Of a stretch of 35,979 bases of DNA, positions 9,054 to 18,702 are shown piece after piece. The first letter of the stretch is position 1. Each line of letters begins with the position of its first letter. Source of the stretch: Bacteroidales bacterium (GTDB lineage: Bacteria > Bacteroidota > Bacteroidia > Bacteroidales > DTU049); contig JAFGWG010000048.1 in assembly GCA_016937255.1 (NCBI GenBank), positions 1 to 35,979 on the forward strand, in the 5' to 3' direction. The position numbers and the translations under genes are program-made. A model generated the notes under the pieces. It made no database searches. It was not told the DNA's origin and saw nothing but the letters and a program-made list of their open reading frames with translations.

Positions 9054-10511
9054 ATGCTACGACAAAGACTGGAACAAAAACTACTGCAAAAACTCTCGCC
9101 GCAGCAAATACAGTTGATGAAGCTGCTGCAGGTTCCTGCCATTGCAATGGAGCAACGTATTAAACAGGAAATAGAAGAGAACCCTGCGCTGGAAGAATTT
9201 GAAGAAGAGGAGAAAGATTTTGAGGATGATCCGTTTGAGGAGCAGGAAGAGACGGAATTTGAAGAGAAGGTGGAAGATGATTTCAGCCTTGATGATTATC
9301 TTGATGGAGATGAAACCCCTGATTATAAGCTAAGTGCAAATAATACCAGTCGCGATGATGAAGACCGACAGGTACCATTTGTTTCCCATACAACATTTTA
9401 TGATGGTCTGGAAGAGCAATTACATATGCGCAGACTTTCGGAAAGCGATCGCTCAATTGGTGAGTTTATAATCGGCAATCTCGATGAAAATGGCTACCTG
9501 AAACGCGATGCAGCGGCATTGGTGAATGACTTGGCTTTTACACAAAACATTATTGTCAGGAAGGAAGATGTTGCTCGCATGATAAAACTGATTCAGCAAT
9601 TTGATCCGCCCGGTGTTGGTGCATTCGACTTAAAAGAATGCCTTGCTCTTCAGCTCAATCGCATTGAGAAGGAGTCGGTACCGCTGTCTAATGCTCGTTT
9701 AATTATCGACAGAATGTTTGATGAGTTTACCAAAAAGCACTACGAAAAAATAAAAAAGAAATTTGTTCTTACCGACGATGACCTTAAGGACGCTATAGAT
9801 GTGATTTTAAGCCTGAATCCAAAACCGGGATCTACTTTTGCCGATTCATCAAAAGGCAGCGAGCATGTTTTTCCTGATTTTACCATTTTAAATGAGGATG
9901 GCGAATTGGTATTGGTTCTTAACTCTAAAAATGTTCCTGAACTTAGGGTAAATCGCACCTATTTTGATATGCTTGAATCGTATGCCAAATCGAAAAATCA
10001 GGATGCTAAAACCAAAGAAGCATTGCAATTTGTTAAGCAGAAAATTGATTCCGCCCGTTGGTTTATCGACGCAATAAAACAGAGGCAAAATACACTCTTT
10101 GTAACCATGAGCGCTATTATGTCTTATCAGGAAGACTATTTTTTAACAGGTGATGATACCAGATTGCGCCCAATGATTCTTAAAGATATTGCTGATTTAG
10201 TAGGACTCGATATTTCAACTATTTCGCGTGTGGCTAGCAGCAAATATGTGCAAACCGATTTTGGAACATTTCTTCTGAAGAGTTTCTTCAGTGAGTCTAT
10301 GCAGACTGAAAGTGGAGAAGAAGTTTCTTCTCGCGAAATTAAAAGTATTCTCACAGATCTCTTATCAAGTGAGGATAAAAAGAAACCCATTACAGATGAA
10401 GTTTTGGCGGCACAGCTTAAGGAAAAAGGTTATAATATTGCTCGTAGAACTGTAGCAAAATATCGTGAACAATTGAATATTCCTGTGGCTCGTTTAAGGA
10501 AAGAAATATAG
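9054..10511 (+). CDS. rpoN: RNA polymerase sigma-54 factor
   Basis: Sigma-54 directs RNA polymerase to -24/-12 promoters that need an AAA+ activator. The 485-residue protein begins with the glutamine-rich region I (QKLSPQQIQLMKLLQ...IEENPALE), followed by an unusually acidic region II (about 48-105). The core-binding domain comes next, then an HTH containing LKDIADLVGLDISTISRVASSKYVQTDFG. The RpoN box ARRTVAKYR is at 463-471 and the end is normal. All regions needed for function are present. It follows asnS closely and precedes a membrane-protein gene by 9 nt, so the three may share a transcript. No enhancer-binding activator gene or clear -24/-12 site was seen in the window. Confidence 0.97.
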   Translation: MLRQRLEQKLLQKLSPQQIQLMKLLQVPAIAMEQRIKQEIEENPALEEFEEEEKDFEDDPFEEQEETEFEEKVEDDFSLDDYLDGDETPDYKLSANNTSRDDEDRQVPFVSHTTFYDGLEEQLHMRRLSESDRSIGEFIIGNLDENGYLKRDAAALVNDLAFTQNIIVRKEDVARMIKLIQQFDPPGVGAFDLKECLALQLNRIEKESVPLSNARLIIDRMFDEFTKKHYEKIKKKFVLTDDDLKDAIDVILSLNPKPGSTFADSSKGSEHVFPDFTILNEDGELVLVLNSKNVPELRVNRTYFDMLESYAKSKNQDAKTKEALQFVKQKIDSARWFIDAIKQRQNTLFVTMSAIMSYQEDYFLTGDDTRLRPMILKDIADLVGLDISTISRVASSKYVQTDFGTFLLKSFFSESMQTESGEEVSSREIKSILTDLLSSEDKKKPITDEVLAAQLKEKGYNIARRTVAKYREQLNIPVARLRKEI

Positions 10512-10520
10512 AAGCTTTTT

Positions 10521-11123
10521 ATGAAAAAACTGAGCTCAGTTCTCTCTTATATTTTGCACCCTGTGTTTATTCCAGTACTTTTTATGCTGTTTATACTCAG
10601 TGCGCCGTATTATTTTAATTCTTTTCTCAAGCCTGAAGCTTTCCGCATTTTATTGCTGACTGTGTTTATATTCACTTTGTTTATTCCGATTTTTATTTTG
10701 ACTATTTCCAGAATGCTGGGCGTTATTGATTCATTTTTGATGGAACGTAGGTCTGAAAGGATATTCGCATTATTAATTACAGCAGTATCGGCGTATTTTG
10801 CATTTCGTATGCTGGCAGGTTTTGAATTACCAGCGTTTTACACCATGTTTTTTATGGGAATGATTCCTATAGTATTGTTAACAGCACTAATTAGTTTATT
10901 CTTTAAAATTAGTATTCACATGGTGGGGTGGGGATCTTTTGCTGCATTAATGGTACTTTATATCCTTAATTATCAATTGCAAATGCTTGCTTTTGTCCCC
11001 ATTGTTTTCCTGCTAAGTGGTATTGTAGCATGGTCCAGACTGGAGCAAAAGGCTCATGCACCAATAGAGGTGTATTCTGGTTTTGGACTGGGTTTATTGG
11101 CTGCGTTTTCGTGGTTTTTATAA
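10521..11123 (+). CDS. PAP2-like multi-spanning membrane protein
   Basis: The 200-residue protein has about six hydrophobic helices. The last third resembles the PAP2 phosphatase fold: a histidine in SIHMVGWGS, then SRLEQKAHAPIEVYSGFGLG, which fits the SR-x5-H-x-x-x-x-G pattern of motif 3. The first PAP2 motif (K-x6-RP) is not evident, so it could be a catalytically altered relative. If active, it would dephosphorylate lipid phosphates in the membrane. It lies 9 nt after rpoN. Its stop codon region overlaps the 3' end of the convergent HD-domain gene by 6 nt. Membrane topology is certain; the enzyme class is tentative. Confidence 0.65.
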   Translation: MKKLSSVLSYILHPVFIPVLFMLFILSAPYYFNSFLKPEAFRILLLTVFIFTLFIPIFILTISRMLGVIDSFLMERRSERIFALLITAVSAYFAFRMLAGFELPAFYTMFFMGMIPIVLLTALISLFFKISIHMVGWGSFAALMVLYILNYQLQMLAFVPIVFLLSGIVAWSRLEQKAHAPIEVYSGFGLGLLAAFSWFL

Positions 11124-11768
11124 ATCCCCGTTCCACTCCTTCATAAACCTCCTCACAAATTCCTCCATAAAAGCATGTCGATCTTCGGCAATTTTTTTTG
11201 CTGTTTTAGTTTCCATTCTATCCTTTAAAAGAAACAACTTTTCGAAAAAATGATTTAGTGTAGAGGAATCTGAATTCTTGTATTTTTCAAAATCAGCATG
11301 TAATTCGGGATCTTCTTCAGGAGCGTATAATTTTCGTTGATGAGAACCTCCGTACGCAAATGCTCTGGCAATTCCAATGGCTCCAATGGCATCCAATCGA
11401 TCGGCATCACGAACAATTTTGCCTTCAATGGGCATTTCCATATCTTCCACAGCAGCGCCTTTGTACGAAACCCTTTCTACAATAAAAATGACTTTCTCAA
11501 GAAATTCGTTGGTATAACCTAAGCCTTCACAAATCTCAGGAATCATTTCTCGATATTGCTCTTTTCGTTCTTTATTGAGTTTATAATCGCCAATATCGTG
11601 CAATAAAGCTGCAGCCGCAACAAGATTAGTGTCTGCATTTTCGCTTTTAGAAATGAGCATGGCATTTTCAAGGACTCGGAGAATGTGATCGAAACCGTGA
11701 CCGCTACCTTCATCTTTCAGAAAATCAGCAACACGGGTCTGTAGTTTTTTAAGACGAATATCGTTCAT
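11118..11768 (-). CDS. HD-domain phosphohydrolase
   Basis: The 216-residue protein is a metal-dependent HD hydrolase of the YedJ-like type. Metal ligands are visible as H24/H28 in GHGFDHILRV, HD at 57-58 in LLHDIGD, and a later aspartate in IVRDADRLDAIGAIGIAR. Family members hydrolyse phosphoester bonds in nucleotides or similar substrates; the substrate here is unknown. I start at the ATG at 11766-11768. A longer in-frame opening reaches 11912, but its extra 48 residues overlap the YD-repeat gene and are not HD-like. Only 1 nt separates it from the upstream YD-repeat gene, so it is the third gene of the tamB unit. Confidence 0.85.
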   Translation of the reverse strand: MNDIRLKKLQTRVADFLKDEGSGHGFDHILRVLENAMLISKSENADTNLVAAAALLHDIGDYKLNKERKEQYREMIPEICEGLGYTNEFLEKVIFIVERVSYKGAAVEDMEMPIEGKIVRDADRLDAIGAIGIARAFAYGGSHQRKLYAPEEDPELHADFEKYKNSDSSTLNHFFEKLFLLKDRMETKTAKKIAEDRHAFMEEFVRRFMKEWNGDL

Positions 11769-11769
11769 C

Positions 11770-12618
11770 TTATTGCTCTTTGAACCATGAATATTTGTAT
11801 CGGTAAACCACTTTTTTTGGTGCCGGCATATTAGGGAAAATGCGATAATCGATAATGGTTTTTTTTGCGAGCACGTTGTTGGAATTGTATTTGTATTTTT
11901 CCTGACGAACAACGTAACCGTCGCTTAAATGCGTTTCTTTACTAATTAGATCTAGGTCTTTCAGGAATTTCCTTTCAATTCGGCTGATGGTGTCGCCTCC
12001 AGACATGATATACATTTCTGAGCAACGATTCATTTCATCGTAGAAATAGGTGTGATAAACCATTGTGTCAACCCCGCTCAGCTGAATACTATTGGTCATT
12101 AGGCCTTTATCATTATAATCAAAATATTCGCTATTATTGATCGTCTCATCAGTATTTTCAATAGTTTCAAATCTTGCATCTATTCTCCCGGCTTCATTAT
12201 ACTCGTACTCAATAATAAGTTTGCCATTATTATTCTCCGTTGACTCTTTTTTAAGCTGATTTTGCTCATTATATGTAAAATAGCTTACACTGACCACAGT
12301 GTCGTTGGCTATTTCCATACTCACTTCTATTTGATTATTGTCGTTATAGACATATTCGTAGTTTACAAAATTCTTATCCCCTGTAAAGTACTCCGTTTTG
12401 GTAAGCAACGTATCAAAATAAGTGTTGATTTCTACAACCCATTCATCTTGATCTATAAGAAAATGCTGCTCTGAGATTTTGCCATTTGGTAGAAAATAAA
12501 TCTTTTGAATGGAAACATTATCTTCAGTGATGATCTCACTTTTAATGATCTGACCCTGCAGATGAGTAGTAAGAAAAATGCATGCGATGATTAATGAAAA
12601 GAGTGTATATTTTATCAT
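11770..12618 (-). CDS. Exported YD-repeat-like protein
   Basis: This 282-residue product has a signal peptide (MIKYTLFSLIIACIFLTTHLQGQ). It then carries at least six diverged repeats of the form aromatic-x-aromatic-[ND]-x4-[LIV], such as YVYNDNNQI, FTYNEQNQL, YEYNEAGRI, FDYNDKGLM and YKYNSNNVL. These are YD/MORN-like beta-hairpin repeats also seen in RHS and other wall-associated proteins. It is predicted to be periplasmic or surface-exposed. Its ATG overlaps the tamB stop (ATGA, 12615-12618), so its synthesis is coupled to TamB. It has neither the RHS core-cage motif nor a toxin domain. Confidence 0.75.
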   Translation of the reverse strand: MIKYTLFSLIIACIFLTTHLQGQIIKSEIITEDNVSIQKIYFLPNGKISEQHFLIDQDEWVVEINTYFDTLLTKTEYFTGDKNFVNYEYVYNDNNQIEVSMEIANDTVVSVSYFTYNEQNQLKKESTENNNGKLIIEYEYNEAGRIDARFETIENTDETINNSEYFDYNDKGLMTNSIQLSGVDTMVYHTYFYDEMNRCSEMYIMSGGDTISRIERKFLKDLDLISKETHLSDGYVVRQEKYKYNSNNVLAKKTIIDYRIFPNMPAPKKVVYRYKYSWFKEQ

Positions 12619-15600
12619 TCCGGTTTGTTTTCAATAGGTTTATTCTTCCGACGCCAAAGTTCACTAAATCGGTTGAAATCTTTTCGATAAAAGAAGGCCA
12701 TGCCTTGCGTGTATGGGGCGTCATTGGTTACCACATCAATAGTATTTGAACGGTTAAAAGCTTTTACTCTGAATTTTCCTTCTTTATCAATCTTATATTC
12801 CACACTTACATCTCCAACGATGTTTGAAGCCTGTTGGTCTTGAGGAATTCCTCCGTTATTCACTTGGCTTCCACCCACTCCAAGGTTTCCGTCAATTACA
12901 ATTTTGTCGTTAAACAACTGGGTGGAAAGAATGACTTCAACCTGAGATGATGAAATTTCATTCCCCTGACTATAATTAAATCCTATATCAAAGTCCTTAC
13001 TTATTTGCGATAACCAATTTGAAAACTGATTAATCAATAACTCTGTGGAAGTAGTTCCAAGCCCTTGACTAATTGGATTGGAGTACGTATTGTTTGAGGT
13101 AGCCAGAAATGAATTAAGGATTAGCAATGAGAATACTTGCCTGTTCATTTCTTCCGTATTGGGGATTAGATTGCGAACAATATTCTTAGTGTTTTCATCT
13201 GAGTTGGGTAGATCAATATCAAATTCTATATCTGGGGTTAATAGCCCTCCACTCAGGTGCATCAAACAACTCACCGGTACCTTTGCTTTATATATTTCAG
13301 AGGGGTCAACCATAAGTTCGTATAAAGAAGTTTTTAGATTGTATTTGGCGATTAGATTCATTTCCCCTCCGTAAGGGTCGCCCGTCCATTTAATGATTCC
13401 TCCTTTATCAATAATGAATTTTTTATTGATAACATTTTCAAGTGTAAAAAGATATTCTCCTTTTTCAATTTCCAAACTACCGAACATTAAAAATTCACCA
13501 TTTTCATCCATGGTCATTTTTAGGCGCCCGTTGCCATTCCCTTTCATAATATCGCCTACTTTAGGATCGAAAACAATCTGTACTTCTGCATCAGAAGTAA
13601 CTTCAAGATCTAGGTCGAGCCTAACGCCATGATTGTCTGTTTTTACATCTACCTGTCGGTTGGTGTCACTATTGCTGGTTACAAAAGTGATGAAATTGTT
13701 TTCTGCCACTTCATCAGAACCGGTAACAGGGATATATACAATTGTTCCGGGTTCAGATTTAGCAATAACATCAATCTGAATTTCATTCAATGGACCGTAA
13801 ATATTAACCTGTCCGCTGGCAAATGCTTTTCCGTAGAAATATTTATTATCGTTGACGGTAGTATTTAAAAACTGCATATTATCAGCGCTTAAGGAGAGAT
13901 CTAAATAGAAATCCTTAAAATGATCGTGCTTTAGTTCAAAATCTCCCGTGGCCGTTTTTCCATGTGTATCGTTAATGGTCATGTCTTTCATCGCTATGCT
14001 GCTGTTGGAAATGGTTAATGTATTGGCAAAGGAGTAATACATGTTTAAGTAATCAACTTTTATATTTGTTCGTCTGAAAGAAATGTATCCATTCACATCG
14101 GGTTTGTCGAGACTGCCTTTAATGTCTATTTTGCCATCACATAGCCCGCTCAAATGGCTTGAAAAGCTGCTAAGATAAGGTGCAACTAATTCCAAATTGA
14201 AACGATCGAGTTTTACCGATAAATCGAGTGCCTCTTTCTCGTCTCTAGGGTTATAAAAGCCTTTAATTTCGAAGGGAACATTTTTACCTACATTGCCAGT
14301 GTATTCAATATAAGCTTCAGAGTAAACAGCTTGTCGTTCGTGATCCCACGAACTTTGAATTACGGCATCACCTACAGCATTGCCATTAATATTGAGTTGG
14401 GTAATGCTAATATCTGAACGATAATCGGGCGTTTTATATAAATTGCTGAGCAAGAGATAACCGTTGATATTACCCTCAGCAACTAAGCCATATGGTTGAA
14501 TTAGATCTGCAAATGTACTGGCTTGTACATTTATAAAAGAGATCTGTACCATGTCGTATGGATCTTTTGAAATACGCCCTTCCACCGTAAGCGACTGTGT
14601 AGGCGATCGCATGGTAAGTTCTTTTATCCAAATATATCCTGTGTCAATTACAATATTACTGGTTTCCGTTATTTTATACAAGGAATCGTTTAGCACTATG
14701 GTCGATTCGTTAAATTGTAGGTCTAATGGCTTGCCCTTACTGAAAATAAGATTTCCCGAAATATCGGCAGAATATTGTTTTTTATCCACTTTCTCATTAT
14801 TGTCCCAATGCAACGAGAAGTCGCTCATATCTTTATAAGTAACAGTATTGAGAATCAGCTGATTCACAGAAGTACTGTCATTGTATGTGAGTGCATCACT
14901 GGTTGCGGTAAAATAAATTTTTTCGTTAAATGTTTCACCCAATATACTTAGGTTCTTTAAGTCTATTTGATTATAAGTGGTAAAATTTGCAGCTATTTCA
15001 GCTCGGAGGTAATTTTCTCCTGAATCAAAAGAGCCTCTTGCAATAGCATTGTTACTAATGGATAATCCGGGAGTAAAAACATCCAATACCTCCTGAACAT
15101 TGGTGAAAGTAAACTCATAAGAGAAAGCAAGTGTTTGTAAACTATCTTCTTTCTTCTCGTATGAGATAAAAGTGGGGAAATAGATACTTAGGTAATTTTG
15201 AACCACATCGCCAATTTCTGCAAAAGAGAAAACGCCAGATATATCGCCTTTGAAAATATCAGAGCGGACAGAAATGTTTTTGCCAACAGAATCATTTTTT
15301 TCAATATTTGTGCTCAGATATGCTACTCGAATATTGAGATTGCCCTCATCGTAGGCGATATTGTTGAGTTTTATTTGGCCCAGCATTGAGTCGGGATTGA
15401 GGCCTTCAACATTAACATCTACTAACCCAGAAATCCATGCATCACTGTCATTTCGATTAAAATGAAGAGCCTTAAGGTTGCACTCTTCAATATTGGAAAT
15501 AAAATCAAGAACGGGTTGCTTACCAGAGTAATCAATAAGTCCATCGAAATTCATACTCAAATTGGGATCGTTGACTAGAAACTCGCCTTCAAAATAACCG

Positions 15601-17072
15601 GGCTTTACACTCCCATCAAGTTGAATGCCAGTATAGAGATACTCGTTGAAAAAGAGGGAGGTAATATTTCCGTCGCTTTTTATTGAATAATTGTATTTAT
15701 TGGTTCCATTTCCACTAAAGCTAAGATTTCCACTCACTTCTCCTAGCTTAGAATTTGGTCCTGCAAGATCGCTAAGGTTAAATCGATCAAACATTACTGT
15801 TCCACTATAACTCTGATTGGGCGTTTTACCCTGCGAATTTACATCGGCTTTGATAAATCCATTATTGGTTTCTGCAATAATATTTGCTTGAAAATCTAGT
15901 ATGCTTCCAATAAAATCAGCTTTTATTTTTGCTTTCGATATAGCATTAAACTGGCTAGAGATATTTAGTTTTTCCCCTCCAGGCAATGTGAAATTATCTA
16001 AATCGGAAACAAAAACTGTGGAATTTTTAAGATTAAAATTAATATCGGTATGCTCAAAATCCGGTAATCCTTTCATCGATAAATCGAAAAACAAACGGGT
16101 GTTTTTGCCACTTTGAACAAGCATATTCCCGGCTCTTAGATTTGATATAAACCCTGCAGCGCGTCCCGAAATTTCGAAACTGCTGGTCATACCGTCTAGG
16201 GTAGGTGCAAAATATGCAATATCACCCATAGAGATTTTGCTATTCATAAATACAGCATCAATATTGACAGAGTCTACAAAATGATTGAAGCTATTGAAAT
16301 TGTCGAAGGTAAACTGAAGATTGAGATTCAAGTTGCTGTGATTGCATAAAATCTTCAAATTGCGGCCACTAATTTGCTTTTTAGAAAACTCAAGCAACCC
16401 TTCCATATGATAAATATTGAAGCCACTTTGTTCGTTTATTGCCAAATGTAATAAATGTCCACTATTTAGGGTGTCGCTTATGGTGATGTCTTCGATAAGT
16501 AGGCTTAAATTGGCAATATCCAGATTATTAAAATTGATTTTTCCGTTGCTTTGATCTTTGTTTTCATCACGATATTTGAAATGACAATTATTTAGCTCAA
16601 CTGTATTGCAGAAAAGAGAACTCGACTTCTTTTTGCTTGAACTCTCTTTGGGCTGACCGGCAAAATATTCCTGAATGAAATTAAAATTCAGTTTCTCTTC
16701 ACCAGCGTATTTAATCAGGTTTATATCTGCATTTTGAAGGGCTACTTTGTCGAAAGAAAAGCTGTTGTTATTGATGTCGATATCAGTAAGACTAACCTGT
16801 AGCTCTTCTGCTTTCAGTAATACACTGTCGTGCTGATCTTCCATATAAAAATCGTGCATAGTAATATCGAGCATAAAATCCACATCAATTTTGCCAATGG
16901 TAATGGTTGTATTAAGTTCTTTGGAAAGATAATTAGCCATTCTTTGGGCAATCATCTGTTGAATCAGCGGTGTGCGGATCAATGCCAGCACTACAGCAGG
17001 TATGCCAAATAGAATCAGATACGCAATCATGAAGATGCGCCCGATTTTTTTCCTATTTTTGTGCCTGCTCAT
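12615..17072 (-). CDS. tamB: TamB/AsmA-like envelope biogenesis protein
   Basis: At 1485 residues this has the size and plan of TamB. An N-terminal membrane anchor (about residues 10-32) is followed by an AsmA-type segment (ITIGKIDVDFMLDITMHDFYMEDQ...). A very long run of beta strands should form the hydrophobic groove that spans the periplasm. The C-terminal DUF490/TamB domain includes GNGNGRLKMTMDENGEF, GSLEIEKGEYLFTLENVINKKFII and EVILSTQLFNDKIVIDGNLGV. The family moves phospholipid to, or helps assemble proteins in, the outer membrane. It diverges from tsaD with 10 nt between the starts and is translationally coupled downstream to the YD-repeat protein. No tamA/bamA partner is in the window. 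Confidence 0.9.
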   Translation of the reverse strand: MSRHKNRKKIGRIFMIAYLILFGIPAVVLALIRTPLIQQMIAQRMANYLSKELNTTITIGKIDVDFMLDITMHDFYMEDQHDSVLLKAEELQVSLTDIDINNNSFSFDKVALQNADINLIKYAGEEKLNFNFIQEYFAGQPKESSSKKKSSSLFCNTVELNNCHFKYRDENKDQSNGKINFNNLDIANLSLLIEDITISDTLNSGHLLHLAINEQSGFNIYHMEGLLEFSKKQISGRNLKILCNHSNLNLNLQFTFDNFNSFNHFVDSVNIDAVFMNSKISMGDIAYFAPTLDGMTSSFEISGRAAGFISNLRAGNMLVQSGKNTRLFFDLSMKGLPDFEHTDINFNLKNSTVFVSDLDNFTLPGGEKLNISSQFNAISKAKIKADFIGSILDFQANIIAETNNGFIKADVNSQGKTPNQSYSGTVMFDRFNLSDLAGPNSKLGEVSGNLSFSGNGTNKYNYSIKSDGNITSLFFNEYLYTGIQLDGSVKPGYFEGEFLVNDPNLSMNFDGLIDYSGKQPVLDFISNIEECNLKALHFNRNDSDAWISGLVDVNVEGLNPDSMLGQIKLNNIAYDEGNLNIRVAYLSTNIEKNDSVGKNISVRSDIFKGDISGVFSFAEIGDVVQNYLSIYFPTFISYEKKEDSLQTLAFSYEFTFTNVQEVLDVFTPGLSISNNAIARGSFDSGENYLRAEIAANFTTYNQIDLKNLSILGETFNEKIYFTATSDALTYNDSTSVNQLILNTVTYKDMSDFSLHWDNNEKVDKKQYSADISGNLIFSKGKPLDLQFNESTIVLNDSLYKITETSNIVIDTGYIWIKELTMRSPTQSLTVEGRISKDPYDMVQISFINVQASTFADLIQPYGLVAEGNINGYLLLSNLYKTPDYRSDISITQLNINGNAVGDAVIQSSWDHERQAVYSEAYIEYTGNVGKNVPFEIKGFYNPRDEKEALDLSVKLDRFNLELVAPYLSSFSSHLSGLCDGKIDIKGSLDKPDVNGYISFRRTNIKVDYLNMYYSFANTLTISNSSIAMKDMTINDTHGKTATGDFELKHDHFKDFYLDLSLSADNMQFLNTTVNDNKYFYGKAFASGQVNIYGPLNEIQIDVIAKSEPGTIVYIPVTGSDEVAENNFITFVTSNSDTNRQVDVKTDNHGVRLDLDLEVTSDAEVQIVFDPKVGDIMKGNGNGRLKMTMDENGEFLMFGSLEIEKGEYLFTLENVINKKFIIDKGGIIKWTGDPYGGEMNLIAKYNLKTSLYELMVDPSEIYKAKVPVSCLMHLSGGLLTPDIEFDIDLPNSDENTKNIVRNLIPNTEEMNRQVFSLLILNSFLATSNNTYSNPISQGLGTTSTELLINQFSNWLSQISKDFDIGFNYSQGNEISSSQVEVILSTQLFNDKIVIDGNLGVGGSQVNNGGIPQDQQASNIVGDVSVEYKIDKEGKFRVKAFNRSNTIDVVTNDAPYTQGMAFFYRKDFNRFSELWRRKNKPIENKPE
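17054..17061 (+). promoter_or_regulatory. -7 box of tsaD promoter inside tamB
   Basis: TATTTTTG fits TAnnTTTG and lies 21 nt before the tsaD ATG. It falls within the first codons of tamB on the other strand, because the divergent genes leave only 10 nt between start codons. No -33 TTTG is visible at the usual distance. Confidence 0.45.
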
Positions 17073-17082
17073 TTTTTTGCTG

Positions 17083-18102
17083 ATGGATATTTATATTTTG
17101 GCCATAGAATCTTCGTGCGATGACACTTCTGCAGCCGTTTTACGAAACGATGTTCTGTTAAGTAACGTCATTGCCAATCAAAAAGTACACCACGAATTTG
17201 GCGGGGTTGTACCTGAGTTGGCATCGCGTGCTCATCAGCAGAATATCATTCCCGTTGTGGAAGCTGCCATACGTACTGCAAATATAGACAAAAAAGACTT
17301 GAGTGCGGTTGCTTTTACACGGGGTCCTGGGTTACTCGGTTCCCTTATGGTTGGGGTGAGTTTTGCAAAGTCCTTTGCCTGGTCGCTTGGAATTCCTATC
17401 ATCAGTGTAGATCACATGCAGGCGCATATTATGGCAAATTTTTTGCGAGTGGAAGGCGAAGAAAAACATGCTCCTGAATTTCCTTTTTTATGTCTTACTG
17501 TGAGTGGCGGACATACTCAAATTGTAAAAGTTAATAATCCTTTTGACGGAGAAATAATCGGAAAAACCATTGATGATGCTGCCGGTGAGACTTTTGATAA
17601 AGCGGCTAAAATTCTTGGACTTCCATATCCCGGTGGTCCGGTAATTGACAAATTGGCAAAAGAAGGTGATCCAAAGCGATTTTCTTTTGCAAAACCCAGA
17701 ATTCCCGATTTCGATTATAGCTTTTCGGGTTTGAAAACATCCATTCTTTACTTTTTGCGCGACGAACTAAAAAAAGACAATGATTTTATAGAGAATAATA
17801 AAGCAGATTTATGTGCATCCATTCAGTTTACCATTGTCGATATTCTAAAAGAAAAGGTAGAAAAAGCCATTCAGAAAACCAAGCTTAAAACATTGGCACT
17901 TGCCGGAGGGGTTTCTGCAAATTCTGAATTGCGCACGGCCATGAAAGATCTTGCAGAGAAATACGGTCTCGATTTACATATTCCCAAAATGAGCTATACC
18001 ACCGATAATGCTGCCATGATTGGAATGTTGGCTCATTTTCATTATCTGAAAAAGGATTTTAGTGACTGGGATGTGACGCCGTATGCGACCGGGTCTAATT
18101 AG
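17083..18102 (+). CDS. tsaD: tRNA threonylcarbamoyladenosine synthase TsaD
   Basis: TsaD, with TsaB and TsaE, transfers the threonylcarbamoyl group to A37 of ANN-decoding tRNAs. With the ATG at 17083 the protein is 339 residues, normal for bacteria, and starts MDIYILAIESSCDDTSAAV as the family does. An upstream in-frame extension from 16972 would add a hydrophobic tail and run into tamB, so I rejected it. The metal-binding histidines are in DHMQAHIMA. Nucleotide-binding segments are SGGHTQIV, AAGETFDKAAKILGL and GYPGGP-like LPYPGGPVID. LALAGGVSANSELR and the metal aspartate in TDNAAMIG complete the ASKHA fold. Confidence 0.97.
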   Translation: MDIYILAIESSCDDTSAAVLRNDVLLSNVIANQKVHHEFGGVVPELASRAHQQNIIPVVEAAIRTANIDKKDLSAVAFTRGPGLLGSLMVGVSFAKSFAWSLGIPIISVDHMQAHIMANFLRVEGEEKHAPEFPFLCLTVSGGHTQIVKVNNPFDGEIIGKTIDDAAGETFDKAAKILGLPYPGGPVIDKLAKEGDPKRFSFAKPRIPDFDYSFSGLKTSILYFLRDELKKDNDFIENNKADLCASIQFTIVDILKEKVEKAIQKTKLKTLALAGGVSANSELRTAMKDLAEKYGLDLHIPKMSYTTDNAAMIGMLAHFHYLKKDFSDWDVTPYATGSN

Positions 18103-18132
18103 CAAGGGTTTGGGCAAGAGTGTGAAGGAGGT

Positions 18133-18658
18133 CTATATGTAAATGTTGTATTTGTCGTTTATCCATGAATACATTGCCGGATGTCTGTAATAAACAATCT
18201 TGTCTGAGAAATACTTAAGTACATCTTTGGCATTGCGATACAAAAGTGAAGTCATTATTATTATTTCTCCTGATTCCAGTTCAAAAATGATGTAATGATA
18301 ATCTGTAGAAGGAGTCATTCTCCAACCTTTTTTTTTCATAATGAACTGAGTCTACGGAGATTACTTTCTTAATTTGAGAAAAGGGTATTGTTTTATTTTC
18401 TTTTCCTTTTTTGTAGACTGAAAACTCATCATTCGAAAACTCAAAATACATGTTTCTGTTTTTCAGGTAGTATTCCGTGAATAGAATGAAAGGGGGCAAA
18501 AAAATAAAAGATAAAACACCATAAGCAATTAATAAGCCTATTATGTATATCTCAGTATCGATGAAATATATCACAATAAATGGAATCAGTAGAAATATCA
18601 GTTCATTGATTATTAGTCTAAGCAAGTTTTTGCGTGTGAATTGGAATTTTGTTTTCAT
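18133..18658 (-). pseudogene. Two-TM membrane protein gene frameshifted at an A9 run
   Basis: Two overlapping minus-strand frames together make one plausible protein. The 5' part (start ATG 18656-18658) gives two hydrophobic helices and a strand-rich segment ending SVDSVHYEKK. The 3' part continues GWRMTPSTDYHYIIFELESGEIIIM and ends at 18133. The frame changes at nine adenines (T9 on the plus strand, 18328-18336), and removing one A would join both parts into about 174 residues. Downstream of the run, frame 1 gives a short tail, RLENDSFYRLSLHHF. The plan (two helices plus a PH-like domain) is YcxB-like and parallels the gene at 1945-2532. It lies 44 nt after uvrC on the same strand. Possible explanations are mutation, assembly error, phase variation or slippage. 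Confidence 0.7.
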
Positions 18659-18702
18659 GTAAATAATAATTGTATATAATTGAAAAAAAATAATCAGCAA
18701 AA

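Noticed and set aside
11770-12618. YD-repeat protein as part of an RHS toxin locus
   Set aside because: It lacks the RHS core-end motif, a toxin tip and an immunity gene, and is coupled to tamB; it is only similar at the repeat level.
16972-17082. N-terminal extension of TsaD
   Set aside because: It is antisense to tamB codons and lies upstream of the family's conserved start MDIYILAIESSCDDTSAAV.
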